Positions 52,135-62,690 of a DNA stretch of 64,000 bases are shown here, in pieces. Below the pieces are notes generated by a model. It had not been told where the DNA came from. It did not search any database and saw only the letters and a list, made by a program, of their open reading frames with translations. This DNA comes from Euclidia mi (taxonomy: Eukaryota > Arthropoda > Insecta > Lepidoptera > Erebidae). The position numbers and the translations under genes are program-made. The stretch covers positions 10,176,331 to 10,240,330 of the forward strand of contig OX123193.2 in the NCBI GenBank assembly GCA_944739405.2, written 5' to 3'. Position 1 is the stretch's first letter; every line of letters begins with the position of its first letter.

Positions 52135-52662
52135 TTAAGGGCTCTAAAATCTCTTTATAGTGGTTCTAGGGCCTGTCTCCGGATTGGCCAGATGCCCGCG
52201 ACTGGCGGTTCATAATGAAGTGCTGGTACCTTGATGTATGGAAGTGAGTGTTGGTTATGGCAGAAAAACATGAAAGCAGAATTAACGCAGTTGAGATGCG
52301 ATCACTGCGTAGTATGTGTGGGGTGAGACTGATTGATAGATTTCCGAATGCAGTAATACGAGAGCGATGTGGCCTGAAAGAAGATGTCATGACAAGGATT
52401 GAGAAAGGAATGCTGAAATGGTTTGGAAACGTGGAGCGAATGAGTGAAGAAAGATTGACGAATCAAATATATATGGCAGAGGTGTGTGGGCAAACCGGTT
52501 GCGGCAGACCTTGTAAGACGTTCGTCGACCAAATTGGGGACGTCTTGAAAAACGGCAAAATCCGAAGCACTCGTAGCCGGCGAGCATGTATAAAAAGAAT
52601 AATTAATGTAGGGGAAGCGCGTTAGGTTTGCAAAGATAGAAGCAAGTGGCGTTCTGTTGTCT

Positions 52663-52698
52663 CTCACGCCTTTTTCCCCGAGGGGAAAAAGGCGTGAG
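52663..52698. repeat. Perfect 17-bp hairpin at the RTE 3' end
   Basis: CTCACGCCTTTTTCCCC, a two-base GA loop, then the exact complement GGGGAAAAAGGCGTGAG. It occupies the place of the TACCCCTCCGGGAAACAGGC segment in the other copies, directly before the TATG repeats. Confidence 0.9.
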
Positions 52699-52927
52699 CA
52701 TATGTATGTATATGTGAGAGCAAAATATTGAACCGTCATAATAACAAAACTTCACCACTACAGGCAAATTAATATGAATGCGCTATTTAAGTACATTATC
52801 AGTATAAATTATCATCTAAATTGATTGATAAACACACGGGGAGTCCGAATGGGCCATTACAAGCTCGATAATACAAATAGCCACTGTCGATATCGCATTA
52901 TGGAGTGGGCTTTCTTATGAATTAAAA

Positions 52928-54637
52928 TTGAATGGTGAAATTATTACTAGGAAAACTGATGTTGCTCAGACATTTAACAATTTCTTCATAAATATACCAG
53001 TGAACACAACCAGCTGTCTAGATTCATGTCCAAACAAAGCAGAAATGTTGGTTAGGGGCAATGTGATTGAGTGTGATGTGCTTTTTAATTTTAAATATAT
53101 TGACACCAATGACATACTGAAGGTATTCAAGACGCTCAATAATAAAAAATCTGTTGACTTATGGGGCATTTCTGTTAAACTTGTGCGACAAATTATTTCT
53201 AGCTTAGCTCCATATTTAGCTGCAATATTCAACAGATGCGTAGATACAGGAGTATTTCCTGATCTAATGAAACACAGTAAAGTAATACCATTATTCAAAA
53301 AGGGATCAAAGAGCGACCCTAGTTATTTTCGGCCAATTTCTATCTTGCCTGCTATTAGTAAAATTTTTGAAAAGATTATTTTGCATCAACTAGAGAGCCA
53401 CTTTCACGCAAATAATTTATTTCACAGTGAACAGTTTGGCTTTACTAAGGGTCGCTCCACCGTTGATGCCGGTGTAACTTTGTTAAAGCATATTTTAAAT
53501 GCTTGGGAAAACTCGAAGGATGCCATTGGTGTTTTTTGTGACCTATCAAAGGCCTTTGACTGTGTGGAACATAATACGCTTTTACTTAAATTGAAACTTT
53601 ATGGTATTAGAGATACCGCACTCAATCTTGTTGCCAGCTACCTTAGTGATAGAATTCAGTTTGTAGATGTTAATGGGAGTAGGTCTCTAGGTTTGCCAGT
53701 AGGAATGGGCGTTCCACAGGGCTCTATTCTCGGTCCATTTCTTTTTTTAATATATATTAATGATTTGCCGTTCTTTGTACAAAATTTATGTGATATTGTT
53801 TTGTTTGCCGACGATACGTCACTAATTTTTAAAGTTGATCGTAAATTAAGTAACTTTGATACCGTCAATAACACTCTTGCACAAGTATTAGATTGATTTT
53901 CGACAAATAATTTGGTACTCAACTCAAGCAAAACCAAATGTGTTAAATTCTCTTTGCCTAATGTCAAAAGTGTTCCTACTAATATAATTTTAAATAAGGA
54001 AACAATTCAACTAGTCGAATCAACCGTATTCTTAGGTGTAACTTTAGATTGTAAGCTTCAGTGGGGCGCCCAAATATCCTGTCTCGCAGTAAAACTTAGT
54101 TCTGCAGCGTTTGCAGTTAGAAAAGTTAGGGAATTCACAGATATAGATACTGCTAGACTAGTTTACTTTAGTTATTTTCACAGCGTAATGTCTTACGGAA
54201 TAATGTTATGGGGTACAGCTGCTGATATACAGACTATTTTTGTCATTCAAAAAAGGGCCATACGTGCAATTTATAAGTTAGGTGCTAGAGATTCTTTACG
54301 TAATAAATTTAAAGAGGTAGACATATTGACAGTTGCATCGCAATATATATATGCTAACTTAATGTACATTAAGAAAAACTTAATTCTATACCGCAAAAAT
54401 AGTGATTTGCACAACGTGAACACAAGGAATAAGCATAAACTGGTGGGAACTAACTACCGTCTACATAAAGTTCAGAACTCATTTGCGGGGATTGGTATAC
54501 GATTTTTCAACAAATTGCCTCTTGAAATAATGAATTTACCCAAGCACAAATACAAACGGACAATTAGGAACTTTCTTTTACAAAGAGGTTATTACACTAT
54601 TAAGGAATTTTTAAATGATAAGACACCGTGGGGATAG
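52928..54637 (+). pseudogene. Jockey/CR1-type reverse transcriptase, one stop codon
   Basis: The frame has AQTFNNFFINI, KSVDLWGISVKLVRQII, FPDLMKHSKVIPLFKKGSKS, YFRPISILPAISKIFEKIIL and EQFGFTKGRSTVDA. The core is AIGVFCDLSKAFDCVEHNTL (first Asp), GVPQGSILGPFLFLIYINDL and IVLFADDTSLIF (FADD). A TGA at 53894-53896 replaces what is normally a Trp codon (D-stop-FSTNNLVLNSSKT). The same frame then continues through the thumb and C-terminal region to 54637. Apart from this one stop the 569-codon frame is open, so the copy is relatively young. Confidence 0.9.
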
Positions 54638-55568
54638 GCTTAGGCTTGTTTAACTCACGATTATTTTATTTACATGTTAAGTGGAGGTGCCTCGTGAACA
54701 CATGATTTTTGCAGGATTTGGATATTTTTATGATTTGTTGAATGTAGTTTAACATTATTTATCTCTGATCATATCATTGTTCACTTGTCACCTTCACAAA
54801 ATTCTTTCTACATTTGCATTCCTTCACTTGTTCCACTAACTTATGTTAATAATAACGATCTGGAAAATGGAGGTAATTGGCGGTCATGGTCAGTATACCA
54901 ATAGATTGTTTCTTACTGCTGGTTCGTATACCGTTGTCGTCATGCTCACTAAAATGTCATTTCTTGTGGTGGCGTCGTGTGTCGGGTCATCCCTTTCCCT
55001 CTAATATGGCGAGAGGGATGATGGCTGGCACATGCGTCATACTCGTGAACGGGTGCTACTTGCGATGACTGGTCGATGACGGTCTTGCGGGCTGGTATTA
55101 GATTTTAATATTTAACTGCATCATTTCCATCATGGTTCTGATCACTTTCGCGGATTGCCTGCATTATTAGGTATATATAATGTAAGTGGATGCTCCTGTT
55201 TCACTATGTCTATTCTGAGAAGGCTAACCAAAAGTATTATGCTTGAGTATTATGATGTACAGTAAATATATACAAGTGATATAGAAGGTGTAACAGTTGC
55301 AGCACCTTACAAAATATAAATTGTGTATTATGCAAAACCTGGCGATGAAAAAGAGTGACCGTGAGTTTTATTGCCCGTTCTTTCTCATGGTTCTACCTAT
55401 TGCTTTGCGAACGTGGCAGTAAATGTAAATGTAGAAGCATACAGTAATAATGTTTTAAATTTGAGTATAAGTAATTATTTTATAAATTTATTATTTTGAC
55501 GTTCATAAGCGTCACATTGTGACCCAAATGAATAAAGGATTTTGAATTTTGAATTTTTTTTTGAATTT
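54638..55568 (+). other. 3' UTR of the LINE
   Basis: Non-coding tail following the ORF2 stop; ends in an AATAAA signal (55531-55536) and TTTTGAATTTTGAA repeats. A short GAGAGGGATGATGGCTGGC inverted word occurs near 55010 opposite CCCTTTCCCTCT at 54988-54999. Confidence 0.65.
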
Positions 55569-56689
55569 ATCTACGGAGGGCATGCTAGGGTTATCGCGCT
55601 ACAGAAAGTGTTGGACGCAAAGGGTCGCATAAAGTAGTCGTCAAACTATGTTTGATACCACAAAGCAGATAGTAGGTACAATATTATATTTTTCTAATTT
55701 AAAAAAATTTTTTTGACATGGAATGTATGAACAATCGAACAAAAATATTTTTCAGTAACTTATGATTAAGAAATAATTATACTTATTTTGAACCTTGAGC
55801 ATATTTGTTCAGCAGCAAATAAAATGGGCATGAAAACGATAATTAAACCTTAAATACTAAGGGCTTAAACATCGATTTGGTTTTACAATAAATTACTGTT
55901 TGTTAGAAATTTCAATAGATAGCATTATGAGCATTTTTAACTTAACACACCTTAATATAGACACCTCAAAATTCATCTTAACATTTCCTTTATTATAGAG
56001 AACATTATTTTTCAATACTTGACAGCCCTAGCTTGTGACTTATAGGGGTGTTAAGCCAATATTAGGTATTAAATAGAGGCATTAGGAATCGACGTCAACG
56101 AATAGTGGCCGACAAGAGAAATGGCTCGTAGGTTGGCTCCTTTTTTTAAGGTTTGCACGGTTTTTTCTTTAAGTGAGAATGGAAGGATCGAGGGATTTTC
56201 CGGACGATTAAGGTGGATTCATGTGATTGTAAAATGTGACTAAGTCCTTTGATGTTTAAGAGTTAATTGGTGTAGGGTTCTAAAGGGATTTTGTGGACAA
56301 TTGGTTTCCTCGGTAATGTTTGAGTTGGTCTTTAAGGAAGTAAGTGTATAAGAGTATAAACATTACATTAATATTGAATTCAGTTCAGGCACAGGCTGTG
56401 TATGACTATCCTGCCTGCAGATGATGTTTTGACTGCACATTACTGCTGTCATATGAATATTAATAAATGTTTTTAATTCACATCCTGTCATTGTTGTACA
56501 GTCAAAAGAAGTCGGGGAGAGCACTAAGCTTCGTTTTGAAGCAGCAGCCGAATAAGCGTCTTTGGTGTTCAAATACCCAAAAAGTTAGCAACGTAATGGC
56601 ATATATACCTTCAATGAATCTATAATGGTTACCTACAATAGTAATAGGTACTTTGTATTTTTGACTGCTGTGGGAACTCTCCTTATGAG
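55569..56689. other. AT-rich intergenic sequence
   Basis: No gene recognised. Confidence 0.5.
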
Positions 56690-57385
56690 CCATCTCAAAT
56701 CGACGCCAACCCGGCCAGAGTGTGAACAACGGGGCTTGGGACTGGTGGAGGAGGTGTGTGGAGGCTCTCCCCTAAAGGCGTTCGGGGCATACCCACTAAA
56801 ACCACTGCGATGGTCCCTACGGGTCCCGTGTAGTGGCAGGGTCACGCGATAGGCGGATAGCATACTTTTCCGTGACCCCGCACGGGAGTGGCTCGCCTTT
56901 GGTGTTGGAGGGTCCCGTTGTCATCTTTCAAAGCTACTTGGGAGGCAGCGCGGACACCCGCCTCCTTGCCTTTTGGCGGACGGGCAGTCCCAGCGCTCGC
57001 CGTCCGCAGGCACTAAAACCCAGCGGCCGCAGAGGATAGGGAAAACGGCAACCTGACAACACCGCATCTTCTCTTCCTCTGCGGCCCCACTACAACGCAG
57101 CAAATGGTACGCTCCCATTAGGTCGCGAGAGATAGGGCGCGCGGCAACGCAACACCGACACGCCTCTCCTCCCGCGACCGCGCCCGACTGCGAGGGACAG
57201 ACAGAACCGTCCCCCGCACCCGCACGGCCCGCACCCATGGACGCATCCTACGCAGGCCTCACCTAAGTCCATATGGAGCGTCCACTCCCGGGATCCCGCT
57301 TAGCTTCACCGTGGGTATCCTAGCCACGGTTACTGAGCCCCCTACCACGACAAGGTGGAGCTCCCACAGAGCGCGTACTGGAACT
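56690..57385. other. GC-rich unidentified repeat-like block
   Basis: About 700 bp far richer in G and C than its flanks, with sharp edges. Frames on both strands stay open for 60-105 codons but give Cys, Gly and Arg-rich strings without a motif, so none is called. Words such as GAGGGTCCCGTTGTCATCTT and CTACCACGACAAGGTGGAG recall a 5' or 3' non-coding region of an R1- or RTE-type LINE. The identity is not established. Confidence 0.4.
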
Positions 57386-58555
57386 ACCTACTATCCTGAC
57401 AAATAATAATTATATCCTTCAACAACTCGCGATCATCTAATCCCAAAATAAACAGAGCTCTTGGGGTAAATTAATTATGAATTGATAAATATATTATCGC
57501 TGACTAAGCGGTAAATTTTTTCATAAAAGTGATTGCTTTTTACTGGACTTATATTCAATTTAGAGCCAAATCCCAGTACAGTGTATTGAGTCAGATCTGA
57601 GCTCACACGCTACAGGGAGCTGTGAAATCGAAAGTGATTATCAAGCGTTGAACAAATTTAATCAATCAAAGTTGGTAACGAGACGGCGGCAACAGACGAC
57701 TGTGTTACGTATTTACTTTAGATAAAGATATTATTCCTAGCCAATCTATTTACACAATTGTGGATTTTAGGGCTATAAATAAAATACAGTTATTTCATAC
57801 GTATACTCTCAACGGATTATTATTTATCTTAGAGGAAATAGTCAGAGCAGTATTATCCATGGACGCTAGGTAATGAGGCCTATGTCCAGTAGTGGACCTC
57901 TAAAGGCTGATAATGCAATAGTTATATAATAAACTAAATAAGACCATGTTTACACTCGTGTATTGTCGGGCTACTGCTCCGCACCCGTGACCTGTAGCGT
58001 GATGTTAGCCTATAGCCTTCCTCAATAAATGGGCTATCCAACACAATAACAACGATTCAAATAGGACCAGTCGTCTCTGAGATTAGCGCGTTCATCCAAA
58101 CAAACAAACTCTTCAGCTTTATTATATTAGTTTATATAGATATGTTCGGGCATTGGTAGTGCTATGTAAATTCTCTCACAAAAAGCAATAATGCTGTCAG
58201 TTTATGAGAATAGTGCTCGCCCTAACTCGACCGTGGGAAAACGGGCGTTTTCTCACGGTCTTACGGTCTATTTGCTGGGATAGTAGACGTGTCTTGCGCA
58301 GATATTAACGTAAACATATCGAAACAACGAGACAGTTATGGTAATTGCCTCATAGTTTCCACGTGCTATTGGTTCAGTATATTTTTTTAAGAATAAGATA
58401 CCACACTATTTGTAGATCCCATGTCATGGAATACTTTACAAACATTCAAACAACTTACAAATGGTAGACACTAACAAATATATATTTTTTTATTTTTCAC
58501 ACGTCCCTAATATTCCCTTATTGCTATCACCATCCACAGGAAGATATTGAGCGTC
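57386..58555. other. Intergenic sequence with a retroposon tail fragment
   Basis: No gene. GAGGCCTATGTCCAGTAGTG at 57873-57892, followed by AAAGGCTGATAATG, is the common lepidopteran retroposon 3'-end phrase. Confidence 0.45.
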
Positions 58556-58893
58556 CTGGTCATCATCCTCGTAGCATTATCCCAGTTACAACCCGGGGAC
58601 CGCTTAGCGCTTGCTGCTGGTCCAATCTTCGCACCTCAAACGGATGGCGATATTCCATGGTTTAGACTAGTGTCGTTTTATTCATAGGTACTGACTCCCT
58701 GTAGCGACTGGCATATTAATCGAAATCTTCAAGACAGCCGGGACTGCCGGCTTAACGTACTCTCAGAGGTACGGGGCAAGTATAACAACTCAATACGGGC
58801 ATAACTCCGCAAAAGTCAGTGGTGCGCGCCGTGGATTCGCCCCGATGGAGGGCAGTCTATTTTTTTCTGAAATAGGCTATCACTGCCTTATAT
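58556..58893 (-). repeat. SINE family 1 copy
   Basis: Aligns with 35915-36293 over its whole length (GCGATATTCCATGGTTTAGA, TACTGACTCCCTGTAGCGAC, GTGGTGCGCGCCGTGGATTC). The tRNA-like head is disturbed by a TTTTTTTCTGAAA insertion near 58860. Confidence 0.7.
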
Positions 58894-59689
58894 TATACTA
58901 ACCTTCACCGATGGCACCGCCGTATTTTACCCCCTTTGGATGGAACTTTCCCAAAATTCTCAGTCAGTAACGTTTGTATACACAGATTGTGTGTACTGGT
59001 GCCAGTAGATACTGGTACCACCAGTGATAAATCTTATAGATGGGCAGGACGCTTGACCTTACAATGTTTAAGTAGCAATTGGTAATTTATTTCACTTCTT
59101 TGTTGATTACAAATCTCATTTGTTGTACTTAAGTAGCTTAAATCAAACATCAATGTAAGTCAAGACATCCCGACTTCCCGAGCCAAGTAAAAAACCCAAA
59201 TAAAGATTTATTTTTTTGCCAACGATTCCCAAACATCCGATTCACAATTACTTTATTTTCAGCAAAACACGTTCTGTGTACTTAATCTTTTCTAAATCAT
59301 TGCTTTTACCAAATTGAAAATTGCAAAAGTTTAATGAAAAACCATTTTTCTATGGCTGTCTCCAAAGATTATCTTTTTTTTGTGCAATTATGTTAAATCT
59401 TTATTTTATGACATTATGTTAAGTTAAATTACTAATATGGGAAGAGGTGTACGACACTCGATGATCGAATTGGTGAATGTTTTTCGGCTTTTTATCAACT
59501 TTTGTCCCTTTTGTTGTCGTTTACAGCACAATACATAATAGAAGCGTTACAATTAATTTGGCAATGGCCTTTGATCTCGGTCACATACGAGATCATTAAC
59601 CCGACCTTGGGGGGCTTAGGGACATCTTTCTTAAGACCCACCAAGGTAATTCCTGTCCGGCGCGTCCACGTCGCGGGGGTGGGCACCGC
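58894..59689. other. Intergenic sequence
   Basis: No gene recognised. A short repeat of ACTGGTGCCAGTAG and ACTGGTACCACCAG lies near 58997-59026. Confidence 0.45.
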
Positions 59690-61160
59690 TTGTTCTAGTA
59701 GGCCAGGACAAGATGGTGGCTAAGTTCGGATAGGGACCTAGTTCTGCGGGGTATAACGCGGACCCCTTGCTCAGGGTTACGGGTGAAGACCTCAACGGCT
59801 TTAGCGGCGGGGATGGAGACCATAAAGTACGGCAATAAAGGCGGAATAGGCAAGTCACAAGGACTTACAACTTGGAGCTTTGTTAATACTGGGTGGATGC
59901 GGCAGAATTGAATTTCGGTACGGCTCTACTCCAGGCAGTCACGTGCGCGGCTATAATAGCATCATCGGACGTGATGCTGCGGTGCGGAAAGCAAGGGGGA
60001 AACTACCGCACTAACTTCCTCACAAATGCAGCAATGGATACAGGTTATAATCGTAATAGTTGTCTTGACAACGGACTTCCGCGATGTAACATGCCGCGGC
60101 GGTTCGAGTCCGGCAGGGGCAAGAGCAAGGCTGCCTCGGTCGTCATCATGCGAAATCCTTGCAGGGTGGGCACATGGAACGTTCGCACAATGCTGGTGGA
60201 AGGAAAGCTAGAAGAGTTGAAACTTGAAATGGAAAGATTGAAATTAGACATATTGGGGCTCAGTGAGGTACGTTGGGAGTGAAGTGGCGATTATTGGAGT
60301 GGTAACTACAGAGTAATTTACACAGGTCACCAAAAGGGTAGAAATGGCACAGCCATTATTTTGTACAAGGAATGGGGAAGATTAGTGGAGAATACAATAC
60401 ATGTAAGTGATAGACTTACTGCAATTAAATTAAACACCAAAACTATTAATGTGGTTATACTACAGGTTTACATGCCAACTGGAAGTTATACTGACAAAGA
60501 AGTAGATGACGTTTACGAACAAATAGATACAGTAATAGATACGGTAAAAAGCAGACAATATAATATTGATGAGGGATTTCAACGCGGTTGTCGGGGAAGG
60601 AGCTGAAGAAGGAGTGGTGGGGAAGTATGGTTTGGGGAACTGGAATCAAAGAGGGGAAAAGTTGGTGAAATTTTGCAAAGAACACAGTCTCAGTATTTTA
60701 AACACGAAATTTAAGCAACCAAAACGTAGGCTTTACACATAGAAAATGCCAGGCGACATTGGGCGCTATCAGTTAGATTATATAATCATGAAAGATAAAT
60801 TCCTCCAAAATGCCACCTCGTGCAAGACCTTCCCGGGTGCTGACCTCAACACTAATCACAATTTGCTAGTCAGAAATATTAAATAAGAACCTAAGTTAAA
60901 TATAAGGAAACATAGACCAAAAAGTATAGATCTCAGCAAAGTAAGAGTTAGACCTAATAAGTATCACGTGCAATATAGTAATAGTATAGGAGATAAAATA
61001 GTTGATTTTAAGAATAGTGAAGACTTTTAGTCTAATATAGAAAATGTAGACTTAAGATGGAATAATTTAAAGGACTCAATAAAAACTAGCGCAGATAAAT
61101 ATTAAGGCAAAGAGAAAATACTTCCTAAAAAAACATGGCTTAGCTTAGACTTTTTTGGGC
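59690..61160 (+). pseudogene. RTE LINE, 5' part with endonuclease (second subfamily)
   Basis: A GC-rich leader (59690-60130) precedes an endonuclease reading GRVGTWNVRTMLVEGKLEEL in outline (seen as RVGTWNVRTM) and LDILGLSEVRWE (catalytic Glu). A TGA at 60280 follows, then the same frame gives GRNGTAIILYKEWGRLV and VVILQVYMPTGSYTDKEV. Near 60570 the reading shifts to give MRDFNAVVGEGAEEG, then YGLGNWNQRGEKLVKFCKEH and YQLDYIIMKDKFL. It ends with NTNHNLLVRNI. The motifs are those of RTE-type endonucleases that resemble craniofacial development protein 2-like proteins. The element breaks off near 61160 before any reverse transcriptase. Confidence 0.85.
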
Positions 61161-61263
61161 GGTAGGTGTGAAAAAGTTAGCACATATCATTAAATTTGTA
61201 ATATAATTTTAATTAATTTAAAGTGATTTAAAGTCTTACTTGCAATCAAATTGGTCATAATAC

Positions 61264-61374
61264 AATTGAATCTGAAGCTACTTACAAAGGACTACCTTTG
61301 TAAGTAGCTTCAGATTCAATTCTGGCTTACTTTCACATAAACAGTACTAACTGTTTATGTGAAAGTAAGCCAGA
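61264..61374. repeat. Two adjacent perfect hairpins with ACTA loops
   Basis: Hairpin 1: arms 61264-61290 and 61295-61321 (27 bp, starting AATTGAATCTGAAGC), loop ACTA. Hairpin 2: arms 61321-61345 and 61350-61374 (25 bp, starting TCTGGCTTACTTTCAC), loop ACTA. Both are perfectly paired, share base 61321 and differ completely in arm sequence. They lie 80 bp upstream of the LINE ORF1 start codon at 61454. Confidence 0.9.
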
Positions 61375-61453
61375 TAACTACACCACCTGCCAGCACTTCA
61401 CACATAACTTGACTCTCCAATTAATATATATATTTCACTTGAAGTACACTATA

Positions 61454-62188
61454 ATGTCTACACTAGATGACATCAGAATGGCACAGGACAGCCTTGAGGA
61501 GTCGTTTTCCAGAAGGATGGCTGAACTAGAGGCACAGCTGCATGTAGTTGGTCCGGCCAAAGAAACTGTGTCCAAGGTTGCCGAGGAGTTTCGGACATTT
61601 AGAGAACTCATGTTCTCAATGTTGAGCCTTCTGCGTAAGCAGATTAATGAGTGCTGCCGTTCGATTGACGTCATGGAGACCAGGCACAGGCGCAAGGCAT
61701 TATTGTTTCTGGGACTAGCTGAAGACGACAAGGAGGACTGCAGGGACTCAGTGCTTAAAGTAGTCAACAGTCTGGCCATTTCCAGTGTGACACCACAGGA
61801 CATCAGCGTGTGCCATAGATTAGGAGCTCCCAGGAAAGATCACCGGCGTCCGATCCTGGCATGGTTCACAAAAGGTGAGGCTAGATCAGCCAATTGGAAT
61901 GCCAAGACCAGGCTGAAAGGAATCTCTGTATCATTGAAGGAGTTCCTGACAAAGCCTCGTCAGGCGGTTTTCACGAAGGCCCGTCAACACTTCGGCATGC
62001 GGGCATGTTGGACGCAGGATGGCTTTATTGTGGCCAAAGCATCCGACGGTAGCCGCCATAAGATCACAACCACTGAAGAGCTGAACTCCGTGATGTTGAA
62101 GCATCCTAAGGCCGGAACCGGAGCATCGGGCAGTAGCGGCGCCGCTAGTTCTAGCACATCAAATGCAGGCGCCAAACCGCGTAAATGA
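61454..62188 (+). CDS. LINE ORF1: coiled coil plus L1-ORF1-like RNA-binding region
   Basis: 244 codons from the ATG at 61454; the in-frame ATG at 61409 would only add 15 hydrophobic residues. Residues 1-85 are largely helical with heptads (MAELEAQLHVVGPAKETVSK, LLRKQINECC). The middle has RHRRKALLFLGLAEDDKEDC and SVTPQDISVCHRLGAPRKDH, then RPILAWFTKGEARSANW, in the style of the RRM plus C-terminal domain of L1-type ORF1 proteins. The end is a Ser/Gly/Ala-rich tail closing AKPRK. Such proteins bind the LINE RNA as trimers; the role here is inferred. The frame is intact. Confidence 0.8.
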   Translation: MSTLDDIRMAQDSLEESFSRRMAELEAQLHVVGPAKETVSKVAEEFRTFRELMFSMLSLLRKQINECCRSIDVMETRHRRKALLFLGLAEDDKEDCRDSVLKVVNSLAISSVTPQDISVCHRLGAPRKDHRRPILAWFTKGEARSANWNAKTRLKGISVSLKEFLTKPRQAVFTKARQHFGMRACWTQDGFIVAKASDGSRHKITTTEELNSVMLKHPKAGTGASGSSGAASSSTSNAGAKPRK

Positions 62189-62690
62189 CTCTGTTTTTAT
62201 TACTTTTACTTTATATTTCTGTATACTATTTCTATCTTTCTCGATTCAATATCTTATTTAGGATAGGCATCTTCTGTTGTTTGCTCAGATTAGTATTGTT
62301 TATATCTAGCGTATGTTCACTAATTACTTGTTTTTACCCACATTGTCACTTGATATTTATTTTTAATGTTTACAACGCAGCACTGACAGTGACAAGTCTG
62401 ACAACTGTCAACTTCAAGTGCGTTCGAAAACGTTAAGAAACTTTTACTGTGACATGTAAATCCAATGTAAATCGATGTCGTCCGTTTCGTTTTGTTTTAG
62501 CATAATTATTTGTGTAACATTGCTTTATGTGTGTATGTTTATTCGTTGGTGTGAGCTGGCGGGTGGTGCAGAGATGCATTTATTACGCTTTGAAATTTAT
62601 TTTTTTCTTTATGTACATAATATAATTATATATAATATCTACATTATAATATTTATATATTTGTATAATAGTATATTTTATATTTAACTC
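62189..62690 (+). other. Inter-ORF spacer of the LINE
   Basis: 502 bp, very AT-rich, particularly at 62600-62690. A 70-codon frame (62475-62687) rich in Ile, Tyr and Phe (YVHNIIIYNIYIIIFIYLY) ends four bases before the ORF2 ATG. It probably reflects composition. Confidence 0.5.

Larger units (their letters stand above)
50690..52720 (+). pseudogene. RTE LINE copy, decayed, split by a SINE
   Basis: The linker region (50700-51340) is in broken frames, with KKKYEMQFGASFQVNIKLFW near 51137-51196. The RT begins MKALKSMRSGKSAGCDRVTS, then DDWTKAVLVPIYKGKDSQQE and YRGISLLSVVGKMYAGILIN to KIWDVQA, where a TGA stops it (51669). KAYDRVNRKELWKVL continues in another frame before the SINE (51848-52126). 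After it, ESRINAVEMRSLRSMCGVRL to DQIGDVLKNGKIR runs to 52625. The YADD segment is missing: the part between the SINE and 52240 is shortened. A 3' hairpin and TATG repeats end it. Confidence 0.85.
52915..55568 (+). mobile_element. Jockey/CR1-type LINE, 5'-truncated
   Basis: Begins inside ORF2 just before the reverse transcriptase and continues through a 930-bp 3' UTR (54638-55568). It ends in AATAAAGGATTTTGAA and repeated TTTTGAA units. The endonuclease and ORF1 are absent. Confidence 0.8.

Noticed and set aside
56921..57272. Minus-strand Cys/Gly-rich frames of 60-105 codons
   Set aside because: They are a by-product of high GC content, with no motif and overlapping frames on the other strand.
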